64,000 bases of DNA from Flavobacterium galactosidilyticum (GTDB taxonomy: Bacteria > Bacteroidota > Bacteroidia > Flavobacteriales > Flavobacteriaceae). The stretch is from the NCBI RefSeq assembly GCF_020911945.1, contig NZ_CP087135.1:1736001-1800000 (forward strand), written 5' to 3'. A model generated the notes under the pieces. The model was not told the DNA's origin, ran no database searches, and saw nothing but the letters and a program-made list of their open reading frames with translations. A program made the position numbers and the translations under genes. Positions 43,773 to 52,386 of this stretch are shown here, piece after piece (position 1 is the stretch's first letter; every line of letters starts with the position of its first letter).

Positions 43773-45988
43773 GTTAAGGTGTTTTTTAATACTTTAGTCG
43801 TTTTTGCTATGTTTTCCGAAAGATTAATCAGCCAAATCAATTGTTCTATTACCAATTGTGCTTCCTGCATTTTTAACTGAAATGCTTCTTCCTCAATGGG
43901 AGTGCCTTCCTTTAATTCTTTTTCACTAATACTTTTTAATGCTGTAAAATGCATAGCTAATTCCTCTTTTGGTGTATTTCCTTTAAAATTTGAATCATTT
44001 TTCATTAAAATTGCAATGGCATGATCTAAGTTTTTATAGACAGTGCTGACTACAGCATTAAACGCTTCAGAAGCAGCTGTAGTTTTGTGAGATTGTATAT
44101 AAGTCCCTAATGAAGCTAAAGAAGAAAGCAGGGTGTGATTAAGGACTGCCAACTTGTAAACCTGAGGCAACTGTTTTTGTTTTGATTTAGGCTCTTGTGA
44201 CATTCTTTGAAAAGAAGCCATCAAATTCCCAATTTCTATAAAAGCATTTTTGCGCGCCAAACGATAGGAAGTAGATATGCTTCCTTTTTTGTTGTAAAAA
44301 GTTGCTATTTCTTTGAGATAATCTTGATTCGCCTTTATCGATTTTTCTAATTGGTTTGGAATATTCAAAAACTCCCAAGAAGGCCATAAAAAGTGATTGG
44401 CTAAAAACGCTAATAAGGCACCAACTATAGTATCTAATATTCGGTATTGAACTAAATTACTAATGTTGGGTTCTAAAATACCATAAACAAAAACAACATA
44501 CATCGTCACAAATGTAGCACTAACTTTGTAGTTTATTTGAGTAAAAGTAAAGCCTAATAGCATACATATAATTGAAAGTATACTAATGATATAGTTGTCT
44601 TTTACGAAATAAAGTACGCCAAAAGCGATAAATCCTCCTATAATAGTACCAATTATTCTTTGAAAAGAGCGTTCCTTTGTTAAGCCGTAAGTAGGCCTCA
44701 TAATTACAATTATAGTAAGTAGAATCCAATATGCATTTTGAAAAGGTAGAAATGCCGCAATAACTAGAGCAATCATAAGTGTTATTGTTAAGCGAAGCGA
44801 GTGTCTGAAAATAGTAGAAGAGAAACTCAAATTTTCAGTTAAAGTTCTTAGGGGATAGTATTGGGGTGTTAGGAATTTTTCTAAATCCTTATCTATTCCT
44901 TTAAAATCTTGTGATTTGGACGAAAGCGCAAAGGCTCGTTCGATAACTTTTATTTTTTCAACCTGTTTTTCAGCATAGTGAAGCATGGTCGTTAACATAA
45001 AGACACCTTCAGAATTCGGATTTTTCTCCAAATCATTTTTATAATCACTGATTGCATTTTGTAATGCCTCTAGGTCATTGATTAAATTATATTTGGAAAT
45101 GTAAGTAGTTCTCTTTTTTACACTTTTGGCTAATTGCTTTAAACTAGCGGCTAAGTTGTAAGCTAATCGTTGATAGGTCTGCAAAACTTTTGGTTGGTCA
45201 TCAAATTTTTGATGAAGTTTATCATGGTCAAATGACGTAGATAGCGCAAGTTCAAGAATTTCTACTAATGATATAAAAATCAAAAGCATTTTTCTATTTT
45301 GATTTGAAGTGCCTGACGTAGAGGAGTTGCTAATAAGTACTTCTCTTATATTTTGATGAATAGTGTTTATTTCAACCTGCAGATGCAATTGTTTTTCAAT
45401 AATCGATTTTTTATCAGCGTTTAGTGTCCACAAGTCACCCCGCAGTTTTAGGTATTTTGCAGTCAATTTAATACAATCGGCTGTTTGTAATTCAATATAG
45501 CGATGCGGGCTGAGATAATGAAAAATAAGCGAAATAAATAAATAAAATAAACCCCCGGCAAGAATTAATCCGGAGTGAAATAACATAGCCGAGCCCGTAT
45601 TTATGTGTGCAAAAGCAATTGATATTGATATTAAAACAGAGAATGACGCTACTGTTGCTCTATGTCCATATGCAGAAAGCATACACAGGAAGAAGATTAG
45701 TAGTGCTAAAATAGGGTAGAAGATATAAGGAAAAGGAAAAAGTATATTTATTAGCAAATTAACAAGTGATACGGCTAACCCTGTAATAATTACTCCATTG
45801 ACCTTGTGTTTTAAGTTGCTTGGAATATCACTTGGATATGTAAAGAAAGCACCAATTGCAATAGTAAAACCAATTTCAAAATGACCGAGAAACGTAAAAA
45901 ATAAGACAGGAAGAACCGATGCAATTGTCACTTTTAAAGCATTGGTGAAGTAAGTTCCGTCTGTGAATTTTTGAATATTGTAGATCAT
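43754..45988 (-). CDS. FUSC/YccS-type inner-membrane protein
   Basis: 744 residues from ATG at 45988 (MIYNIQKFTD), preferred to an upstream in-frame ATG. Two blocks of five to six hydrophobic helices (about 20-160 and 395-530) flank a central helical domain, the FUSC/YccS layout. Blocks: GFTIAIGAFFTYPSDIPSN and the repeated AYWILLTIIVIMRPTYGLTKERSFQRIIGT (cited in part as RPTYGLTKERSFQRIIGT). Relatives act in efflux of aromatic acids or are uncharacterised membrane proteins; the substrate is unknown. The C-terminus is encoded through the shared terminator. Confidence 0.87.
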   Translation of the reverse strand: MIYNIQKFTDGTYFTNALKVTIASVLPVLFFTFLGHFEIGFTIAIGAFFTYPSDIPSNLKHKVNGVIITGLAVSLVNLLINILFPFPYIFYPILALLIFFLCMLSAYGHRATVASFSVLISISIAFAHINTGSAMLFHSGLILAGGLFYLFISLIFHYLSPHRYIELQTADCIKLTAKYLKLRGDLWTLNADKKSIIEKQLHLQVEINTIHQNIREVLISNSSTSGTSNQNRKMLLIFISLVEILELALSTSFDHDKLHQKFDDQPKVLQTYQRLAYNLAASLKQLAKSVKKRTTYISKYNLINDLEALQNAISDYKNDLEKNPNSEGVFMLTTMLHYAEKQVEKIKVIERAFALSSKSQDFKGIDKDLEKFLTPQYYPLRTLTENLSFSSTIFRHSLRLTITLMIALVIAAFLPFQNAYWILLTIIVIMRPTYGLTKERSFQRIIGTIIGGFIAFGVLYFVKDNYIISILSIICMLLGFTFTQINYKVSATFVTMYVVFVYGILEPNISNLVQYRILDTIVGALLAFLANHFLWPSWEFLNIPNQLEKSIKANQDYLKEIATFYNKKGSISTSYRLARKNAFIEIGNLMASFQRMSQEPKSKQKQLPQVYKLAVLNHTLLSSLASLGTYIQSHKTTAASEAFNAVVSTVYKNLDHAIAILMKNDSNFKGNTPKEELAMHFTALKSISEKELKEGTPIEEEAFQLKMQEAQLVIEQLIWLINLSENIAKTTKVLKNTLTKKALK

Positions 45989-46083
45989 AATGTTGTATAC
46001 TAGCAAAGGTAAGATTTGTACGAATTATTCAAAGAATAAACGATTAACTTTTGACTTAAATTGTTAATATTAGCTAATAATTA

Positions 46084-46101
46084 ATGGATGATTATCCATT
46101 G
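46084..46101. repeat. Perfect inverted repeat between FUSC and def
   Basis: AATGGAT-N4-ATCCATT, an 18-bp palindrome-type site, sits 95 bp from the FUSC start and just upstream of the def promoter box. It could be an operator or a small hairpin. Confidence 0.55.
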
Positions 46102-46114
46102 TCTATTTTTTTGC

Positions 46115-46122
46115 TACTTTTG
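46115..46122 (+). promoter_or_regulatory. Putative -7 box of def
   Basis: TACTTTTG fits TAnnTTTG; it lies 61 nt before the chosen def ATG at 46184. Confidence 0.5.
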
Positions 46123-46183
46123 CAAACTGAAATAAAAAGGAAGCGTATTCCAATTTTTGAGGTTAATATTTAATACAACGCGA

Positions 46184-46771
46184 ATGATTTTACCAATTAT
46201 AGGATATGGTGATCCAGTTTTAAGAAAAACAGGGGAAGTTCTATCTGCTGAGCATCCAAACTTAAAAGAAACGATAGCCAACATGTACGAAACAATGTAT
46301 AATGCATATGGCGTAGGATTAGCTGCTCCTCAAGTAGGGTTAGCACTTCGATTATTTGTAATTGATACGACACCTTTCAGTGATGATGAAGAATTAGATG
46401 ATGCTAGTCAAAAACAATTACAAGGATTCAAAAGAACTTTTATCAATGCTAAAATGATAAAAGAAGAAGGTGAAGAATGGAGCTTTAATGAAGGTTGTTT
46501 GAGTATTCCTGATGTTAGAGAAGATGTTTATAGAAACCCAACCATTACCATTGAGTACTGTGAAGAAGATTTTGTTATGAAAACAGAAGTTTTTGACGGA
46601 TTAATTGCAAGAGTGATTCAGCATGAATACGATCATATAGAAGGGATTTTATTTACGGATAAAATTTCATCATTGAAAAAAAGATTAATACAAAAGAAAT
46701 TAAAAAACATATTAGAAGGAAAAACATTTCAAGATTACCGAATGAAATTTTTTGGTAAGAAAGGGAGATAA
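46184..46771 (+). CDS. def: Peptide deformylase
   Basis: 195 residues from ATG at 46184 (MILPIIGYGDPVLRK), the family start; the upstream ATG adds nine foreign residues. All metal-site motifs are present: GVGLAAPQVG, EGCLSIP (Cys ligand) and QHEYDHIEGILF (HExxH). It removes the N-formyl group from new proteins. Followed by the DUF5606 gene on the same strand with no clear terminator between. Confidence 0.95.
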   Translation: MILPIIGYGDPVLRKTGEVLSAEHPNLKETIANMYETMYNAYGVGLAAPQVGLALRLFVIDTTPFSDDEELDDASQKQLQGFKRTFINAKMIKEEGEEWSFNEGCLSIPDVREDVYRNPTITIEYCEEDFVMKTEVFDGLIARVIQHEYDHIEGILFTDKISSLKKRLIQKKLKNILEGKTFQDYRMKFFGKKGR

Positions 46772-46857
46772 TAATCTTTTCAACATTCTCTTGGTATGAT
46801 TTTTGGTCTTTAATGAAAAAATAATAAGTCAAATTCTTAATAATAATTACAACAAAC

Positions 46858-47310
46858 ATGAATTTAGAAAAAATATTAGCCATTTCTGGGAAACCAGGTT
46901 TATATGTATTGCAAGTACAAACTCGTACTGGATTTGTAGCAGAATCACTAGCTGATGGAAAAAAAATCACAGTGAATTTGAAAAGCAATGTTAGTTTATT
47001 GTCTGAGATTTCGATTTATACGTATGAAGGTGAAAAACCTTTATCTGAAATCATGCAAAAAATTGCTGATAAAGAAAATAAAGGTCAAGCAATTTCTCAT
47101 AAAGAAGATAATGCTACTTTAATTGCATATTTCAAGGAGATTTTACCTGAGTATGATGACGAAAGAGTATATCCTTCAGATATTAAGAAAGTATTAAACT
47201 GGTATAATATACTTCAAGTAAAAGGTTTAGTAGTTGATGAAGTAGTAACTACTGCTGCTGAAGAGGTAGCTGCTATAGCAGATGAAACTCCAGTTGCTGA
47301 AATTAAATAA
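46858..47310 (+). CDS. DUF5606 domain-containing protein
   Basis: 150 residues. N-terminal LEKILAISGKPGLYVLQVQTRTGFVAESL (cited by GKPGLYVLQVQTRTGF) and the ILPEYDDERVYPSDIKKVLNWYN block identify the DUF5606 family, found across Flavobacteriia next to def and mazG. No function is established. The C-terminal tail is alanine and glutamate rich. It is probably co-transcribed with def and ends at a strong terminator. Confidence 0.88.
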   Translation: MNLEKILAISGKPGLYVLQVQTRTGFVAESLADGKKITVNLKSNVSLLSEISIYTYEGEKPLSEIMQKIADKENKGQAISHKEDNATLIAYFKEILPEYDDERVYPSDIKKVLNWYNILQVKGLVVDEVVTTAAEEVAAIADETPVAEIK

Positions 47311-47376
47311 AACTCAAAAAACTCAAAAAACGAAAGATTAAAGTACTAAGTAGTAATTTTACTCTAAAATAATTTT

Positions 47377-47413
47377 AAATCCTGTTCAGCTATTTTCTGG
47401 ACAGGATTTTTTT
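47377..47413 (+). terminator. Rho-independent terminator after the DUF5606 gene
   Basis: AAATCCTGTTCAG pairs with CTGGACAGGATTT (one G-T pair) around a short loop and is followed by TTTTTTT. It separates def-DUF5606 from mazG. Confidence 0.85.
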
Positions 47414-47437
47414 ATTTTTACCAAAAAAATAGTTCTA

Positions 47438-48220
47438 ATGAATTCAAGACAAACACAATTACAAGCTTTCGGACGATTATTAGATATAATGGATGACTTG
47501 CGTGAAAAATGTCCGTGGGATATGAAACAAACCATGGAAAGTCTGCGCCATCTCACTATCGAGGAAACCTATGAACTAGGCGATGCGATTTTGGACAAAG
47601 ACATGACTGAAATTAAAAAAGAATTAGGAGATGTATTATTGCATTTGGTCTTTTATTCAAAAATTGGAAGTGAAACCAATGACTTTGATATAGCTGATGT
47701 TTGCAATGAAATATGTGAAAAACTTATACATCGTCATCCACATATTTACAGTGATGTAGTAGTCAAGGATGAAGAGGAAGTTAAACAAAATTGGGAAAAA
47801 CTAAAACTTAAAGAAGGTAAAAAGTCAGTTTTAGAAGGCGTTCCTAAAAGCTTACCAGCATTAGTAAAAGCAAGTAGAATTCAGGATAAAGTAAAAGGTG
47901 TGGGATTTGACTGGGAAGAATCTCATCAAGTTTGGGATAAAGTGCAAGAAGAATTGGCAGAATTGCAAGTTGAGGTCGAGGCTGGTGATCAAGACAAAAT
48001 AGAAGCTGAATTTGGCGACGTATTGTTTTCGATGATTAATTACGCGCGATTTCTGAAAGTAAATCCTGAAGATGCTTTGGAGCGCACTAATAAAAAATTC
48101 ATTAGTAGGTTTCAATACTTAGAAAGTAAAGCAAGCGAATTAGGAAAACCATTAATGGATATGACCTTAGCTGAAATGGACGTTTTTTGGGAAGAAGCGA
48201 AGCGACTTCCTAAAAAATAG
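47438..48220 (+). CDS. mazG: Nucleoside triphosphate pyrophosphohydrolase MazG
   Basis: 260 residues with both MazG halves. First: PWDMKQTMESLRHLTIEETYELGDAI (cited in part as TIEETYELGDAI) and KKELGDVLLHLVF. Second: VWDKVQEELAELQVEVE and AEFGDVLFSMINYARF with the EExxE/D metal motifs in both. It hydrolyses NTPs and damaged nucleotides to NMP and PPi. Its last ten codons (FWEEAKRLPKK) are the first part of the 69-bp tandem array that follows. Confidence 0.95.
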   Translation: MNSRQTQLQAFGRLLDIMDDLREKCPWDMKQTMESLRHLTIEETYELGDAILDKDMTEIKKELGDVLLHLVFYSKIGSETNDFDIADVCNEICEKLIHRHPHIYSDVVVKDEEEVKQNWEKLKLKEGKKSVLEGVPKSLPALVKASRIQDKVKGVGFDWEESHQVWDKVQEELAELQVEVEAGDQDKIEAEFGDVLFSMINYARFLKVNPEDALERTNKKFISRFQYLESKASELGKPLMDMTLAEMDVFWEEAKRLPKK

Positions 48221-48479
48221 TAATTGAAAATCTATGATTTTCAAATATTTAAATTTTGGGAAGAAGCGAAGCGACTTCCTAAAAAATAGTAATTGAAAAT
48301 CTATGATTTTCAAATATTTAAATTTTGGGAAGAAGCGAAGCGACTTCCTAAAAAATAGTAATTGAAAATCTATGATTTTCAAATATTTAAATTTTGGGAA
48401 GAAGCGAAGCGACTTCCTAAAAAATAGTAATTGAAAATCTATGATTTTCAAATATTTAAATTATGGGAAGAAGCGAAGA
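48189..48479 (+). repeat. 69-bp tandem repeat array derived from the mazG 3' end
   Basis: A 69-bp unit starting at gggaagaagcgaagcgac recurs at 48189, 48258, 48327 and 48396, with a fifth partial copy at 48465 that diverges at 48479. Units 1-4 are near-identical. Each unit contains the final codons and stop of mazG plus a perfect hairpin TTGAAAATC-TAT-GATTTTCAA (48224-48244, 48293-48313, 48362-48382, 48431-48451). The unit is 23 codons long, so the opposite strand is open through the array. Confidence 0.95.
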
Positions 48480-48816
48480 CGTTACAATTGTTAAGTGACT
48501 AGCTAATGGAAAGACTTTCGATTATGTATAAGTAGATAAACTAATGTCAGAAAATTAAAATCGAATTGAAATTTTCGTATTAGGCTGTTAACTAAATTGT
48601 TTTTAGTAACTATTTCTATATTTCGGAAATTTATTAAATCTTGCTTTTTTTTAGAAGTACTGAGATGCAGATTTATAGTTGTAAAAAATGTGGCAATTTA
48701 AAGTCTCTTAACAAATGAAATATGTCTAACTTTATTACTGTACGATAGTTTTATGAATGGCTTTAGTCTGTTTATTGTATTTATAGTCAATTTCTCAGTA
48801 ATGAATAAAAGAGAAT
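48480..48816. other. 337-bp intergenic region with no supported gene
   Basis: AT-rich, stop-rich in all frames, no RNA gene or strong terminator seen beyond the repeat array. It separates the array from the convergent Crp/Fnr gene. Confidence 0.6.
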
Positions 48817-49497
48817 TTATTCAGCCATTTTTTTAAGTTTATTGATGTCTTTTAAAATGATTTTTTTCCCATTTAATTCAATTAAATCTAATTTTTTAAA
48901 ATCAGATAAAAGGCGGATGCAGCTTTCTGTGGCTGTGCCAATCATGCTGGCTAACTCGTCTCTGGAAAGCTGTACTTTTAGTGAGTTATCTTCATTTTTA
49001 CCAAAGGTATCACTTAAGTAAAGTAGTGTTTCAGCTAACCTTTCTTTAACGGTTTTTTGCGCTAAGTTGACCATGTGATCATCGGCATCTTTCAAGTCAC
49101 CACATATCGATCTCATGACATTCATCGAGAACTGATTGTTTTTGTCAAAAAATCCCATTACTTCCGTTTTTGGAATAAAGCAAACCTCCATATCTTCAAG
49201 AGCAACGGCACTCAAATTAACTGGTTCGTCACTAATCATAGAACGATGTCCTAACAATTCCCCTTTTGAAACTAGTTTCACAATATGATCCTTGCCATTT
49301 GCACTCAGTTTTGTTAGTTTGCAAATACCATCTTTGATGCAATAAATACCATTTACGTTTTCACCTTCTTCAAATATAACATCTCCTTTTTTAACAATGA
49401 GGGATGTTTTACAGTCGGAAATTTTTAGTAACTCGTCTTTAGAAAGTGCTTTTAGGGAGCTAAATTCTCTGACGATACATTGTTCACATTTAATCAT
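48817..49497 (-). CDS. Crp/Fnr-family transcriptional regulator, probable oxygen-responsive activator of cbb3 genes
   Basis: 226 residues. A cyclic-nucleotide-binding-like beta-barrel fills residues 20-140, then a winged helix with LSRDELASMIGTATESCIRLL. Cysteines at 4, 7, 29, 53 and 59 (KCEQC and others) could hold an iron-sulfur cluster as in FNR, though the spacing differs. In the recognition helix the Glu and Arg of FNR are kept (TESCIR) and the Ser between is replaced by Ile. It is divergent from ccoI, with an FNR-like palindrome between, and the same palindrome recurs before ccoS/ccoNO and hemN. Confidence 0.88.
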   Translation of the reverse strand: MIKCEQCIVREFSSLKALSKDELLKISDCKTSLIVKKGDVIFEEGENVNGIYCIKDGICKLTKLSANGKDHIVKLVSKGELLGHRSMISDEPVNLSAVALEDMEVCFIPKTEVMGFFDKNNQFSMNVMRSICGDLKDADDHMVNLAQKTVKERLAETLLYLSDTFGKNEDNSLKVQLSRDELASMIGTATESCIRLLSDFKKLDLIELNGKKIILKDINKLKKMAE

Positions 49498-49539
49498 AGT
49501 AGAAGAGGTTTTTTTAACTTAACAAATTTAGACATTTAT

Positions 49540-49553
49540 ATGACAAATATCAT
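49540..49553. promoter_or_regulatory. FNR-type operator upstream of ccoI
   Basis: ATGACAAATATCAT matches the ATGAYAAWTRTCAT consensus of the other two sites. It ends 22 nt before AACCTTTG at 49576-49583, a degenerate -7 box at the same spacing as at the other two promoters. Confidence 0.65.
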
Positions 49554-49606
49554 TTTTTAACGGAATCAATTTCTTAACCTTTGTGACAGGTAAAATGAGT
49601 AAAGTT

Positions 49607-52012
49607 ATGGACACACAAAACTGTTTCCATTGTGGTTTAGATATTATAAAAGAAGACGAAATAATTTTTGATGCTAAAAATTTCTGTTGCAACGGTTGTA
49701 AGACTGTTTATGAAATTTTTAGTCTCAATGATATGACGTGTTATTATGATTTCGAAAAATCCCCTGGAGCAACTCCGCAAGATATTAGCGGCAAATATGA
49801 TTTTTTAGATAATGAGAGCATTGTATCCAAACTTTTGGAATTTCAAGAGAATTCGACCGCTATTATTTCACTTAACATTCCACACATACATTGTAGCTCG
49901 TGTATTTGGATTCTGGAAAATTTACAGCGTCTTCAAAAGGGAATAAGCACTTCACAGGTTAATTTTCCTGAAAAGAAAGTTCGAATCACCTATAATCCTG
50001 AGGTGGTTTCTATCAAAAGCATTGTTTATTTATTGAGTTCTATTGGCTATGAGCCGTATATTAGTTTAGAAAACTATGAAACGGGCAGCAATAATGTAGA
50101 TAGAAGCTTAACTTATAAGTTAGGTGTGGCTTTCTTTTGTTTTGGAAATATAATGTTGCTTTCATTTCCTGAATATTTTGAAGTAAAAGAATTTTGGCTA
50201 GATCATTATCGTGGTTTTTTTAGATGGTTAATTTTTGCTTTGGCTATGCCAAGTTTTATTTATTCTGCAAGTGGCTATTATGTTTCTGCCTATAAAAGCA
50301 TCAAAACAAGAATGCTCAATATTGATATTCCTATTGCTTTAGGAATTGTGGTAATGTTTATTCGAAGTGCTTTTGACATCATTATGGATTACGGACCTGG
50401 TTTTTTTGATAGTTTAACGGGACTGATTTTCTTCATGCTTTTGGGTAAAATGTTCCAAATTAAAACCTACAGTTTCTTAAGTTTTGAAAGAGATTTTAAA
50501 TCCTATTTTCCAATTGCCATTACTAAAATTAAAGCCGATGCCTCTGAGGAAAGTGTTCCTATTTACGAAGTAGAAAAAGGAGATCGCTTACTTATAAGGA
50601 ATCAAGAATTGATTCCTGTTGATGGGATTTTGATATCTGAACAAGCAGAAATTGATTATAGTTTTGTAACGGGTGAAGCGATTGCAATTAATAAAAAATC
50701 AGGTGACAAGGTTTTTGCAGGTGGAAAGCAAATAGGAAAAGTAATCGAAATGGAGGTTTTGCATTCGGTTTCACAAAGTTATTTAACGCAATTATGGAGT
50801 AACGATGTTTTTCAAAAAAATGTAGAGCAAAAACATAAAACTATTACCGATAGCATTTCTCGATACTTTACCCCAATACTTTTATTAATTGCTTTTGTGT
50901 CTTTTGGATATTGGATTTTTATAGATGCTAATACTGCTTTTAATGTTTTTACCGCAGTGCTTATTGTTGCTTGTCCTTGTGCATTAGCGCTTACTGCTCC
51001 ATTTACTTTTGGAAATGTATTGCGTATTATGGGTAAGCAAAAATTCTATTTAAAAAACGCTTTAGTTATTGAGCAATTGGCGAAAGTTGATACCATTGTT
51101 TTTGACAAGACGGGTACTATTACAACGAACAAAAAATCAAATATAACTTATGAAGGAACTGTTTTATCAGATGAAAATTTATTGCTGATTAAAACTGTAC
51201 TTCGTGCTTCTAACCATCCTTTGAGTAGAATGTTATACGATTATTTACCGATACCACTTTTAGAAAGCAAGTCTGCTTCAACTGCTAAAAAAATGAAAGT
51301 AGATTATTTCGAAGAGATTGTGGGTAAGGGAATTCAATCTAAAATTTTCGGTTATGACATTTTAATTGGATCTGCTGCTTTTGTACAAAAAATAGAAAAT
51401 CCTGATCTCCAGCAAACTTCAGTCCATATCAAAATAGATGGTGTTTATTGCGGAAAGTTTGTTTTCAATAATGAATATAGAGAAGGATTAGAGCAATTAT
51501 TTGAGGTTTTAGACAAGCACTATAAAATCAAAGTTCTTTCTGGAGATAATGAGGGTGAGCGTAGTGTTTTAGAAGAAATATTACCTAAAAGTACCGAGCT
51601 CGTTTTTAATCAAAAACCAGAGCAAAAGTTAGAATTCATCAAAAAAATGCAAGATCAAGGAAGCAATGTGATGATGGTGGGTGACGGTTTGAATGATGCG
51701 GGAGCGCTAGCACAAAGTAATGTTGGGATCTCTATTTCTGAAAATGTTAATGTATTTTCACCAGCTTGTGATGCGATTTTAGATGCTAGTGAATTTAAAA
51801 AATTAAACTACTTTTTGAAATTTTCTAAAAATTCTATCACCACAATTAAGATGAGTTTTGCGCTTTCGCTATTATATAATATTGTCGGACTTTCATTTGC
51901 TGTAACCGGAAATTTATTGCCTTTAGTTGCCGCTATCATAATGCCTTTAAGTACAGTGACTATTGTCAGTTTTGTGACACTTATGAGTAATTATTATGCT
52001 AATAGAAAGTAG
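49607..52012 (+). CDS. ccoI: Copper-transporting P-type ATPase for cbb3 oxidase assembly (CcoI/FixI type)
   Basis: 801 residues from ATG at 49607 (MDTQNCFHCG). GTG at 49583 is rejected because it falls at the promoter; ATG at 49595 is possible. An N-terminal Cys-rich block (CFHCGLDI, CCNGCKTVYEIF) precedes an HMA domain (HCSSCIWILENL), eight predicted membrane helices, the ion site CPCALAL, phosphorylation site DKTGTITT and GDGLNDAGAL. It exports or delivers copper for the CuB site of the cbb3 oxidase. It is upstream of and co-directional with the cco genes and has its own palindrome. Confidence 0.93.
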   Translation: MDTQNCFHCGLDIIKEDEIIFDAKNFCCNGCKTVYEIFSLNDMTCYYDFEKSPGATPQDISGKYDFLDNESIVSKLLEFQENSTAIISLNIPHIHCSSCIWILENLQRLQKGISTSQVNFPEKKVRITYNPEVVSIKSIVYLLSSIGYEPYISLENYETGSNNVDRSLTYKLGVAFFCFGNIMLLSFPEYFEVKEFWLDHYRGFFRWLIFALAMPSFIYSASGYYVSAYKSIKTRMLNIDIPIALGIVVMFIRSAFDIIMDYGPGFFDSLTGLIFFMLLGKMFQIKTYSFLSFERDFKSYFPIAITKIKADASEESVPIYEVEKGDRLLIRNQELIPVDGILISEQAEIDYSFVTGEAIAINKKSGDKVFAGGKQIGKVIEMEVLHSVSQSYLTQLWSNDVFQKNVEQKHKTITDSISRYFTPILLLIAFVSFGYWIFIDANTAFNVFTAVLIVACPCALALTAPFTFGNVLRIMGKQKFYLKNALVIEQLAKVDTIVFDKTGTITTNKKSNITYEGTVLSDENLLLIKTVLRASNHPLSRMLYDYLPIPLLESKSASTAKKMKVDYFEEIVGKGIQSKIFGYDILIGSAAFVQKIENPDLQQTSVHIKIDGVYCGKFVFNNEYREGLEQLFEVLDKHYKIKVLSGDNEGERSVLEEILPKSTELVFNQKPEQKLEFIKKMQDQGSNVMMVGDGLNDAGALAQSNVGISISENVNVFSPACDAILDASEFKKLNYFLKFSKNSITTIKMSFALSLLYNIVGLSFAVTGNLLPLVAAIIMPLSTVTIVSFVTLMSNYYANRK

Positions 52013-52068
52013 ATTTTTCTAATTTTTTTTAAACTATCTTCACAAAAATTTAACGTTTTTTGTCAAGT

Positions 52069-52082
52069 ATGACAATTGTCAT
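52069..52082. promoter_or_regulatory. FNR-type operator upstream of ccoS-ccoNOQPGH
   Basis: ATGACAATTGTCAT is a perfect palindrome (16 bp with flanking T/A). It ends exactly 22 nt before TAACTTTG, putting its centre near -41.5 relative to the expected start site, the class II position from which FNR/CRP proteins contact RNA polymerase. Confidence 0.75.
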
Positions 52083-52104
52083 ATTTTACTCGAAAACTGG
52101 AAAG

Positions 52105-52112
52105 TAACTTTG
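52105..52112 (+). promoter_or_regulatory. -7 box of the cbb3 oxidase operon
   Basis: TAACTTTG matches TAnnTTTG, 17 nt before the ccoS ATG. No -33 TTTG is obvious, consistent with dependence on an activator bound at the palindrome. Confidence 0.65.
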
Positions 52113-52129
52113 TTAACACAAATTAAGCT

Positions 52130-52333
52130 ATGAGTGTCATTTATTTATTAATATCCATCAGTATAATAATTGCTATTGGTTTTTTTATTGCTTTTATTAC
52201 AGCGGTAAAGACAGGGCAATATGATGATGATTACACACCATCTGTCAGAATGCTTTTTGATGATGAGTTGATGAAATCTACGAAAAAAATAACTAAGCTT
52301 GAAAATAATGAAGAAAAGAAACAGGAGAATTAA
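52130..52333 (+). CDS. ccoS: cbb3-type cytochrome oxidase assembly protein CcoS
   Basis: 67 residues with one N-terminal membrane helix (MSVIYLLISISIIIAIGFFIAFI) followed by a short charged tail, including the DDDYTPSVRMLF-like segment of the family. Required for cofactor insertion into CcoN in characterised systems. It is the first gene of the operon and lies 53 bp before ccoNO. Confidence 0.85.
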   Translation: MSVIYLLISISIIIAIGFFIAFITAVKTGQYDDDYTPSVRMLFDDELMKSTKKITKLENNEEKKQEN

Positions 52334-52386
52334 TCCAGTTCTATTGACTTCAAACATTAAAATTAAAATAAAAAACAAATTTAATT

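Noticed and set aside
48167..48451. Minus-strand 94-residue repetitive reading frame
   Set aside because: It is the shadow of the 69-bp tandem array (unit of 23 codons) and overlaps mazG; no start signal or homology supports it.
48189..48479. CRISPR array
   Set aside because: Units are contiguous with no unique spacers, the period is exact and the unit derives from mazG coding sequence; there are no cas genes.
49583..49606. GTG start for ccoI at 49583
   Set aside because: This codon lies at the end of the predicted -7 box and upstream of the expected transcription start, so a later ATG is more likely.
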